48,833 bases of DNA from Funneliformis mosseae. Lineage: Eukaryota > Glomeromycota > Glomeromycetes > Glomerales > Glomeraceae. A model generated the notes under the pieces. That model was given only the letters and a program-made list of their open reading frames with translations, did not search any database and had not been told where the DNA came from. The translations under genes were made by a program, and so were the position numbers. Shown piece by piece: positions 32,331 to 42,900 of the stretch. The DNA lies in contig CAJVPP010000097.1 in assembly GCA_910592005.1 (NCBI GenBank), forward strand, positions 1-48,833, read 5' to 3'. Within the stretch, counting starts at the first letter, position 1. The number at the start of each line of letters is the position of its first letter.

Positions 32331-33710
32331 TAGGTAAAGAATTCTTTACGCTGATTAATTTTTAAATTCAAATAATAATATTTTTACATCAAATTCTTTC
32401 GTATAAAGATTTATAATATTTTGAATTTATGTACTGGTTAAATTAGAAATAGCATCAACACTATGTAATATACTTAATTTTATCTTTTCCTATCTCTTTG
32501 AATAATGTATAGATAGTTCTAGCTTTTTGAGTTATCTTACATAAATATTCTCTCTTGATTTTAGGTAAATACTACATTATTTCATCATAAATTTGTGTTT
32601 TTGTCATTTGATCACTAATATTTTTTTCTGAACTGAGATTTGAAACTTTTTTTCTCATATTTCTCACTATAATAATATCATCACAATTTTTCTTTTCGTC
32701 TAATTTTTTCAGCTTTGCCAAATAAATATACTAAATAAGATACAGAACCAAGAATTAAATCTATGTTAATAGGAATATCTGAAATTTATTTAATGAAGAT
32801 AGAATTCAATGGGATTTTCTTTAGGTTTTGTAAGGATATGAAATCAGTGCCTCTAATAAATTCAAATAACTCACGTATTAAACCTTATTTTACTTTCTGA
32901 TTGTAGGGAATTTTAGAAGAAATGTCATATATTCTGGAAGAAAACCTTGCATTTACAATATTCAGATCTTTATTATGATTAGATGGCATTTTCTCTGCTT
33001 CAAATATAAAAACATTCTTATTATGTGTGGTAGAAATCTGAGATTTTATACTCTATTTATGAGAAATATTGGTAACATTCTTAGGAGTTAAGAGCAACTC
33101 TTGATTCTGAAGCTTTTCTTTACTTTTTCTATCTCTTATTTTGTTTTTAATCCTTTTTTTATTTACAGAATTCAAGAATTCATCAATATCTTTACCTTCT
33201 AATAATTTGGATTCCATGCAAATAAACTGATATAAATCAGATTTTGATGTATTATCTAATACATCAGATGTCAGTACGTTTTCATTTCATAAGATTATTA
33301 TTTAGGAATATGGTTAGAACTTATTTTAGGGAAAACAGTTATTAGAGTCTTTGAAACATTAGCAATAGTTTGATAATATGCCATACCCTTGTCTTGTAAG
33401 CTCTGCCTCTTGATTAGTGAAATATTACGTTTCAATTTAACAATAAGGTTAGTTTTTTCTTTATCACTCTATTCTAGTTTAGCAATAAGGTTGGTCTTTT
33501 CTTTATCTCTCTGCTCTAGATTTGTGAATCTAGCTTCAACTTCTTCTTTATCTTATTTTAGTTTTATATTTCAGATTTAATATCAGCATTCTCTTTTCTA
33601 AGTTTATCAATTTTGGCTATAAATCTAGAATTTAATTCCTTCAATGAATCAACTGTAGATTGTGCGCTTACTATTATTTTATTTAAGATATAAATATATT
33701 TAAAAGGTTA

Positions 33711-34729
33711 ATCATATAAAAAATATTGTTGTGTAAAAATCGTGTTAATATGCCTTTGCTTTATTTATTATAACATTATTTATTATAATCTAGTTTCAAT
33801 ATCCTGGATAGAATAAAAATGATTATTAATTGTACAAAGTATGCAATCCCCCAATGTGTATCATTTAGTTATCTATTATGTTGCTTGCCATTTGCAATGC
33901 TGATAAATTTTCTGGTAATCTGTACAAAAGAATAGTTATTTAATAAGTGAAATATTCGTGTCTGTCATTATTGTCTGAAAGACATATTTCTATGCAAAGT
34001 GAAAATTTGATCAGTCATGAGATTTGTCACGATGTGTGATTTTTATCCAATATACTTTTTTTTAGCTTATAAACATATCTGTCACGATATCCATTAATAA
34101 AATATATAAATATTTTAATCACAAATATAAAGATTAGAAAATAGTCAGATTTTAAATAAATGTGAAATAGAACCATTCGATAGGAAAATAGACGCTTATA
34201 TTAAAGATCTTAAAATTATTGATATGGTATGAGAAAAAAGACAACAAAAAGCATGTCAGCTTCTTGACAGATATCATGAGGCAAGTAAAAACTTTCTGCT
34301 ACAATAGTGGCATGATAATCATAAGCCTGCTCAGTCTTTTATCATTCAAGGCTGTTCGCTAAGTCACAAACCAGTGTTAGAGCATAAGTAATCTGCTTGG
34401 TTACTTACTGTTCAAGAAAGCTATTCGCTAATCTAACACTGAACCCATTAGGGTCAGGTGGCCTGTTTGGTTACCTGATGCTTTAATGGGATGAAAATTA
34501 AAATATAAGTAGAATTTCTGCTAATTTTCAAATTTTTTGTGAAAAAATCCTAGAACAGATTGTGATATCACGAAATCCTAGGAAAAGGAATGTGTACACA
34601 AACAAGTTCACCTACACTAGCAAATAAGAGCTATAAATTTAGTCAACAAAACAGTTAACAGGGGAAAAGTTAAAGCCAACAGCAATCCGCTTATCAGAAG
34701 ATCACTGAGAAAAATAAATAGAATAAATT
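33711..34729. other. Leader region between two decayed genes, with paired hairpins
   Basis: Non-coding. It contains two similar hairpins in series at 34,386-34,478 and, after them, the stretch leading to the ATG of the plus-strand decayed gene. It may be the shared promoter or leader of the divergent pair, by position only. Confidence 0.35.
34386..34478. repeat. Two similar hairpins with the same loop motif
   Basis: Hairpin 1: AAGTAA (34,386-34,391) with TTACTT (34,101 to 34,106 plus 300, that is 34,401-34,406), loop containing CTGCTTGG. Hairpin 2: TCAGGT (34,454-34,459) with ACCTGA (34,473-34,478), loop containing CTGTTTGG. Stems differ while loops agree, as in a duplicated structured element. 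Confidence 0.5.
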
Positions 34730-36690
34730 ATGCCAAAAATTCAAAAAGAGTGAATAATACCAGTAAGCAAACCCATGAAGAGGAATGTAAAATGCTATTA
34801 GTTAATATTTCCTGTTTTAATATCTCTAATTTTTCTAATGTTAGGTTTATAATAATGAATATGATGAAATCGATTACTATGACAAAAGTGACGATGAGAA
34901 TGAAAACGAGGATGTCAACAAAAATAACAACTATGACAATGAGAATGAAGGTGAAGATGTCAATGAAAATATCGATGAAGATGGTAATAAAGATATCGAC
35001 GAAGATAACAACAAAGACAAGAAGGCCAAGAAGAGAATGAAGTTAGAGAAAAAATTGATTGATAATTTTATTTTGAGATTTAAGACAATAAATACGGATA
35101 ACAAATAGAAACTTCCTTCAGGTAGATTTGTAGAAGATGTTTTATATGATTGGGCAGTGACTCACCATTATGAAACGTAGATATACTGCATTTATTGCAT
35201 TGATCATATTGGTTACTAAATATATGTATAATGACTAATCATTTCTTTGTCTAAATATTTCATTAAGACTTACATATTTTTTTATATTAGACACAGATTG
35301 TCAAGAAATTATGGATCTGTTTAGTTCTGAGGAAAAGGAGACAATTTAAATACTAATAAAAAGTCTTTTTTGGCTGTACAAGATGATATTAAAAAATATA
35401 TTATAAATTATTACAAGGTATTCTGTTTGATAAAGGTTATTCGAATTGAGACATTTATTCATAAATCTTCTAAATCTCTATAGAAAAATGTTAGCAATCT
35501 TTGACAAATCGTCATGAAACTATATTTGGAAAATATAAAGACCTATAATCTAAAGTTACATTATGATCTGGAGTGGATTCACTTAGTATTCAATAAATTG
35601 TGAGTTAACTCTTATCATTATATAATATTTTTAATTCGCAACTGATTTCTTCTCTTTATTAATATAGTATTATTGAATGAAAACAAGATGTGAATGCGTT
35701 AGTAGACGATAATTTGGAAGCATAGATTGTGAGTCATATATAGACTTTTATTGTCGATATGATATTAAAGAATATTAAAGAAACAAAAATTGGAAAGTAT
35801 GTTGTTAGTGTTTAAACAAAAATTGTTATAATATTCTTATAATATTAGTGATTAAGTTCATATTTTTCATTTTTATAGATCAGAGGGTGGTTTGTATATA
35901 TTGAAAATGCGTAAAAACAAAAAAACAAAAATTAGAAAATCCGTTATTTGTGTAATAAATCTTTAAAACTGCAATATTGTGCATGTAAATAGTTCGAATT
36001 AATTAATTAATTTTTTTTTAATAATAATAGGGTAGGAAGATTGACATATTATTAAAACTTCGTAATAGTTCAAGAGAAATACTAGCTGGTGAGGTCACTA
36101 GAACAGGAGATATTTACAATAGAAAATATTTAGGAGATAGAATAAAACTATTAAAACTTATGAAAGATATGTTCGATTTAATGATTGAATCAATTCTACC
36201 AATCACAATTGAAAATTATAAGAGTCTTTGTATATTTGGAATACAACTTTTCAGTAAGTGAACATTATATATATATTATATGATACATTGTCATTAATTT
36301 TATAATTACATAGAAAATAAAGGCACTATCTACATTATGGATTGCTCTAGAGGAGTTATTGCACGATTAACTAAGAAAGCACAATTGAAAGCTCTTATAT
36401 ATATTGAAGGCATTTGCGAATTAATTTTGTCTATAGTTACAATATTGGAATTAAAGATAATACCTTAGTATTGAGTTGTATATTTCTAATACCTTTGTAT
36501 TTATCTGCTTTGATATTTTTCTGTTATCTTGTAGAATGCAATTCGAGAGATCTTTCATATAATTGAGAAAATAGAAAGTGACAAATTAGAGGCCCAAGTC
36601 TTTCAAAGAAATAATACAGATTCTCGATTACCACTTGTAGGAACTATGTCAACTCCTTGGACCTTACTTGTAAATAAAAAGGTCATGTAA
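34730..36690 (+). pseudogene. Decayed multi-exon gene of a fungus-specific repeated family (acidic N-terminus)
   Basis: Starts at an ATG at 34,730 (MPKIQKE, then a stop). After a likely intron ending TTTCTAATGTTAG comes a strongly acidic Asp/Asn/Glu tract (34,860-35,020), then KKLIDNFILRFKTINT, a stop, and KLPSGRFVEDVLYDWAV. Further exons read RKIDILLKLRNSSREILAGE with VTRTGDIYNRKYLGDRIKLL and LMKDMFDLM (36,032-36,250, open), a donor GTAAGT and acceptor TTACATAG, then GTIYIMDCSRGVIARLTKK, and finally VGTMSTPWTLLVNKKVM to TAA at 36,690. I recall the GRFVEDVLY and GDIYNRKYLGD blocks from repeated Rhizophagus hypothetical proteins (memory only). Function unknown. Introns are still present, so it was copied as DNA. 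Confidence 0.55.
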
Positions 36691-37042
36691 CAATTGCATG
36701 AACACGTTGATTTTAAAAATTGCATTTTAATAAAACTCACTTTTTCATAGAATAACTATATGTATTTTATAATACCAAACATGTTGCAAAATAATCCAGT
36801 TTTATTGAGACTTCTGTGATAAATGATCTCTGTATTGTGATTAGCTAAATAAAATCATGTGCACATGAAGAATTCTTCATACTAATTACTTTTATCAAGA
36901 GAAATTCTTGATCACTTTTCTTTATTTAATAAAAATAATACAGTATTGTTATATACATGTAAAATATAGGAAATTATTTATTTATTATTTTTGGTAATTT
37001 TTTCTTATACATGACATCTCTTGCTTTTGGATTCATCATATA
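36691..37042. other. AT-rich DNA without a gene
   Basis: Only a perfect 16-bp palindrome ATGAAGAATTCTTCAT (about 36,866) stands out. Confidence 0.4.
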
Positions 37043-37545
37043 CAGTATGTTGAAAAAAAAACCAGAATTACTATTTTTGTATTTTTTGATAAATATCTAT
37101 TCAAATAATATAAAAGTTTAAAGATAAGTACTTGAAAATCTAATGAAAATCATTTAATTAGAATCATTTGATAGCTTACCTTAATAAAATATTTTGTAAT
37201 TTACATTTTAAATACAAATTTTTTTTTAAAAAAATTTATTATAAAGTCAAAAATATTTTATTTATTAATTAATAATTTAATATATTATAAACATTAATTA
37301 ATTTCTTTAAATTAATTTATATTAACTAATTATAATTTTTCTTAAAATATTTTTATTACTAAATTTTCTTAATTAAAAAATTGATAATTATGAAATATTT
37401 TATTATGATAAGTGATCAAATGACTCTAAGTAAAGTTATTTATATCAAAAATTTATATATATTTCTAATTCTAAATTTATTGTATATAATTTAAATAATA
37501 CTTATAGAAAAAATTAAAAATTTCAGTTTTTTTTGCAACATACTA
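37043..37545. mobile_element. MITE-like element with TIRs and TA target duplication, 503 bp
   Basis: Left end CAGTATGTTGAAAAAAAAAC, right end reverse-complemented TAGTATGTTGCAAAAAAAAC, with TA on both sides (37,041-37,042 and 37,546-37,547). AT-rich and non-coding. TIR and target fit a Tc1/mariner-derived internal-deletion product. Confidence 0.75.
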
Positions 37546-38539
37546 TATGGTTACTCTATCTTTTAATAATCCTTTAATTACGCTAATAACTTATTTTATA
37601 TCTTTTCTCAGAATTTTCCAATTTCCCTTAAGTATTTTTTTTCATAAGATTTATTTGATATTCATTATTGCTTGTATAAAAATTCCTTCAGAAGTAAACA
37701 TAATAAAATGCTAATCCTCACTTAAAAATAAATCTGATAATTAATATAACTATAATACCTTTAGCAAAAAAAATCCTAGTATATGTGTATGTAATATTAT
37801 ATATTTGTTGATATAATCTCATATATATAGTCATAATTCTCATTTTTGAATGCTTTATCTGCCATTCGCTTTTTGTTCATATAGAAAGAATTCTTAAGTT
37901 ATTTTATATTTTAAAGGTAACCAATATTAACATTTTATAGTTTTCCTCAATAATATATAAAAGATCTTCTATTATTATTATTGCATAATCAACTCAACTA
38001 GCCTCTGCAATTTTATATTAATTTTTTTATCTGTTAATCTCTATGCGATTGTGATTATGTATGTAATATAGATGAAATAAATTCACATCAGATCATCTCA
38101 TTGACCTCTATCATTGATTTTACATTTATTAAATGTAGTATTATTTTATTCATATATTATTCAAGATTTTTATTATTATTATATACTTTTCAGAAACTAT
38201 ACAGTAGAAAAAAACGTTAACATATAATCAATACTCAATCATGATATTTTGTCACAGTTTTTGCCAAGATAAAGTCTATTATTTTACAATAGAAAAAATA
38301 AAATTAAGTATTATGTACTCAAGTTAAATTATTTAATACTTATTGTATTTTTATTATTAACTTTATATTTATAGAGTACATTTTTTAACTTGTTTAGAGT
38401 TTTTTATGATGAGAAGTTTTGTAGTATTTGTCCTAAACCCTTGATAAATTTTGCAAATGCTATTGTAGAATCTCCCTTAAAACTATAGTTGCAAAATCAT
38501 CCTTAATCATATTTAAATTATTGATGAAGAGAAACTAAA
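37546..38539. other. AT-rich DNA, perhaps including the 5' leader of the first LINE
   Basis: No open frame. I cannot find the 5' end or the left target duplication of the LINE copy that follows. Confidence 0.4.
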
Positions 38540-38546
38540 CTTACAA

Positions 38547-39902
38547 ATGGATATGCTAAATGATGATGATATACTTACAGATACCAATATTACAAGACAC
38601 AACAATCTTCCTTCGTCTTTCATGTCTTCTAACACACAACAACCTTTTCTTATAAATCAAAATAAATTATCACTAGATAATCATAATAAAATGAATAATA
38701 AACAAACTTATGCATCAGTTATATAACAAAAAACTAATCTTAATGCATCTATAGATTATAATAATACTATTAATAATATTGACATATTATCATACAATCC
38801 AATTAACAACAACAAACAAAATTAAAAGTTATACAAAGATGATCTCTGTCACAATTTAAAAAACTCTTCTCACATGACTTAACCTAATAAAAAGAAAATG
38901 TTTTTATATTACTTTTAACTTTTGCTATACTAGGTAATATTAGAATAGACAAATTGAATTTCTTATCCTTCCTTTTTTCTCATAAACCTGGTTTTATTAA
39001 TATAGACTAAAAATTCTATAATGGTAATGCCAATATCTTTATAAAATTCAACAATAGAAAATTACTGTTAGATGCTATAGATGATGCTTTGTTGATTTAC
39101 CCAAAACTTCCCTTTAACTTAATCAATGATGCTTCTTTTCCTAATCTTCATCATAATAATCCTACTTATAAACTCAAAGCAGTCCCTAGTAATATAACAC
39201 AAAACTACATTAATAGAGCTCTTTTCTATTATGGATCAATTACTTCTATTGTGGATTAATATAGAAATCGATATTTCTCATCATATGATGTTATCATCAC
39301 ATTTGATAAAATTAGAAAACCACATTAATTAAATACAGCTTAGATATACAACATCAATGGATAAGTTATTAGATGCGTACATATTGATACTTCATTAGAA
39401 GAATTAAAAGACAGAAACCGTTATGTAGCTGGTTTCAAAGGCTTTATGAATAAAATAACACCCTCTGATACTTTCTGTATCTTAAGAGCCTTTAATGCTA
39501 AATCATATTATTTTCACAATAATATTACCTATGCTGCCTTTGCATCTGAAGAAGATATGAACTCTATCTGTTTGCAAAGAAATATATATAATAGGGAAGA
39601 CCCAGAATTCTCAATCATTCTTACACTCAAGCTGAATTAGTCCTTTTATCAAATACCATTCCTTCTAGGTCTTCTATCAATAATTATTAAAGAAATAGAT
39701 GCTTATCATTCAGTAATAATTTAAAACAAGAAAAAGGCAAAAATGTTGATTATACAATTTCTACTATATCAAACATTGAAAATCATACTAACAGTAGTTC
39801 CAATCCTCTCAATTTAATCTTATCAAAACTTTAGAAATTAGACTCAATAAAATCTCATTTGACAAAACTAGATTCTTAGATTCTTACCTTTACCAATCAT
39901 GA
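38547..39902 (+). pseudogene. Decayed LINE ORF1-like gene
   Basis: Starts at ATG 38,547 (MDMLNDDDILTDTNITRHN), Asn/Gln-rich at first, then a globular part with RNRYFSSYDVIITFDKI, CVHIDTSLEELKDRNRYVAG and MNKITPSDTFCILRAFNAKS (open at 39,446-39,640). Position before ORF2 and the RNA-binding-like globular centre suit an ORF1 nucleic-acid-binding protein, but I see no CCHC knuckle. Broken by stops at former Gln codons and by shifts; the end is approximate. Confidence 0.6.
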
Positions 39903-39989
39903 TAGGCCTACAGCTCATCAATTATAATATATTTCACACCAAGCAAATTAATACTAAAAAGTATTTCTACTGATAACTGAAAACTTCAA

Positions 39990-42900
39990 ATAATAATATA
40001 GATGTCAATTCTTTTTTAAATAATCAAGTTTCCTACTTTTATAATAATAGATAAAACAACGTTAATAAAATTGATAAAAATATTTTACACCTAGATGTAA
40101 ACATATACAATAATATAATTAAAGGAGATACAATTACTTTCTTCACACATAATATATGAGAAATCAATAACATCACAGATCCTATTAAATCTTCACAAAT
40201 AATGGAATACTTCATACATAACAATATAGATTTTATTAGTCTTACAGAAACTTACCATAATTCCTCAATGTTTTATAAACACAAAAAAGATCAACACTAT
40301 ACAACTTTTTGAAGCTAACCCAATCCACTTTAACCTTTTGCAGGTGTTATCTTTTTCATTTCAAAAAAATAGGACAAACATATAGTTTTTTCGTTTACAT
40401 CTGATCCAAGATTACTTTATATAGACTTATACCTAAAAAGATATGTAAAACTTAGAATAATTAGCTGTTATGTTTATGCTAACATTGTAGGTTCTAAATG
40501 TAAACATGATAGGAGATTCTTACAAAAACAAATTCTTAATCTACTAGATGATTGTAATAAACAACAATATCACATAATTGTAATGGAAAACTTCAATATT
40601 GATATAGATGATTACCATGAATGCTTAAAACTCAATAAAAATCTTGGCTGATGCTTTGATTTAATAGAATAATTTTCACACAGAAATTATATAGATCTAC
40701 AGTTATACTGTAATGATGATATCCTTCCAACTTTTTTTCACCTCATAGTACAATTAAAACCTACACATCTAAAAGACTAGATGGTATTTTTTGTTCATCA
40801 GACTTCTTTGCTGATCTTCTTTACTGTGGTGTTTCAAAGTCTTTAATTTATCAATCAGATCACAAGATAGTTACTTTATTTTCGCTACTCCTATTAAAAA
40901 ACAAAAAGCTTAAGCAAGACGTAATAAGACAAAGAGGAGAAAATTTAACTTTGTCACAATGATTATACAACAATGGAAACTTTTTGCAGAAGCTACTGAT
41001 ATACATTTCAAATAACACAACATTAATATGAAGAACATATAAAAACAGCTCAGAAATACTATTATAACTGCTGCTACTAAATCCATTCCTCATAAATGAG
41101 TTTTTGCAGATCAAAAAACTCTTAAATTAAAAGAACTAGTAACTTATTATGATCACATGAAACTAATTAATAAAATAGTAATAAAATTCAGATCTGCTAG
41201 AGTGAATTCAAAAACTTGGCCTTTAGGAAAAAAATGGATTGCTGATCTCAAAATTATAAAAAAAGTTACATTTTCTGCCAAATTACCACTTACTCTTTTA
41301 CTAAACATACTTATTGAGACCAATATTAAAGCAATTAGGAAACTTTTATTGAAATTATATCACAACCTAAAAGCACTAGCTAGAATTAAAGAAGCTAATA
41401 TTTCATAACAAAGAATCAAATATTTTATTATTAATTAACATTACCTCCAATACGAATCAAATTTAGAAAAAATGATTCAGTCAGCACTAAGATGATTAAA
41501 AAAACTATTGTATTGGATTGTCTCATCATTAAAGACACAAATAGAAAATGTTCTCTAATTAATGATCCACATCTTATTAAATAACATGTTAATAAACATT
41601 TTCAAAACTATACTATTCTTGATTCACCTGTTACTTCTCTCTTTAGAAGATGGATTAATTAATATCAACCAAAAGATTATGTGAATGATAACTGATTCAA
41701 TAATCTCATGCAACCTCCCACTATAGAAGAATTGTCTTCAGTTATTGCTCAACTTCTGAATAATAAAACTGCTAGTTCTTCAGGAATTTTTTTTTTTTTT
41801 TAACGATGTGGCACTGCCAGTAACTTTATTAAATTTATATATAAAGAAATACAAAGTAAATCGAAAATAAATCTATGCTAAGTACTAGCTATCCCCCGTA
41901 GTTATATTACAAATCCGTTTGAATTGACCTATCATTGTCTTTCCCTCTTCAGGAATTTATAATGAAATGATAAAACACTTAGACTATAATACACATCATC
42001 TTTTTGGAAATTAATTAAAATGTGTTTTGAGATGAATGACATACCATCAGAATGAAATATAGCTCATGTATATCCAATATCCAAACCTGTAGATTGGAAT
42101 TGTGATATAACAAAACTCATCCTATTACTTTATTGAATACTATGAGAAAAGTTTTTATTAAAATTATTACTAATCGTTTTTCTAGAATACTTGTTAAACA
42201 TAATGTATTAAAAGGAAACAATTATGCTGGTCTTCCTGATAAATCAACAGAAGATCCATTTAAAATAATGAATTTAATATTAAAGGATGCTGTTGAAAAT
42301 AAAAAAGACTTATGGATTCTTTTACAAGACTTATCTAAGGCATATGATAGAGTGGATTTTAACATTCTTAAGCTTGTACTCAAAAGAATAAAAATCTCAG
42401 AAAATTGCATTTCTTGTATTATTAATCTTTTTACCAATAAAACAAATGCTATTTTTACCTAAAATAGCCTTTCTGATTATTATAATATCAAAATTGGTAT
42501 GATCAAGAAGAAGTTATATTACCTTTACTATAGTGTATTTATTTTAATCCTTTTCTTTGCGAAATAAACAGTTTGAAAAAAGGTTATACTATAGAACATT
42601 CTTAGATTTCTAATATTAAAGATATGTTCTCATCCTCCTTATCAGCACAGGTTTTTGCTTTAAATTATATGGATGATTCAAATTGGTTCGCATATTCAAA
42701 AAAAGATTTAGAAAACATTCTAGAAGTTGCTGATGAATTTTATACTATCACCAAAGCTGTCATCAATAAATCAAAATCACAATTATTAATGAATACTGTT
42801 ATAACACAACAATTAATACCCATCAAATTCAGATTTAGTATAGTTGATATCAAACCAGAACTTGGCTCTGTTCAGTTTCTAGAAGTCTGGATTAATATAT

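Larger units (their letters stand above)
29980..33710 (-). pseudogene. Decayed coiled-coil gene of a fungus-specific repeated family, interrupted by a Tc1/mariner element
   Basis: Reading 33,710 downward on the minus strand: VSAQSTVDSLKELNSRFIAK, KIDKLRKENADIKSE, LEQRDKEKTNLIAKL (a coiled coil of Lys/Glu/Leu heptads, about 33,430-33,700), then LYQFICMESKLLEGKDIDEF, KRIKNKIRDRKSKEKLQ, and near 32,700 SYLVYLFGKAEKIRRKEKL followed by YYYSEKYEKK. The Tc1 element 31,022-32,330 sits inside. Beyond it, at 30,230-30,540, comes WNNECDKLKTDFEKARIIQI with AWRNYKNKPESLATQV and KKFLGITPQNVNHS. Many stops fall at former Gln and Trp codons. I associate both the coiled-coil block and the AWRNY block with repeated hypothetical proteins of Rhizophagus, from memory. 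The two halves could be one gene or two neighbouring ones. Function unknown. Confidence 0.5.

Noticed and set aside
34750..35040. Open frame of 96 codons rich in Met/Lys/Thr
   Set aside because: It is the shifted frame of the acidic Asp/Asn/Glu tract of the decayed gene at 34,730.
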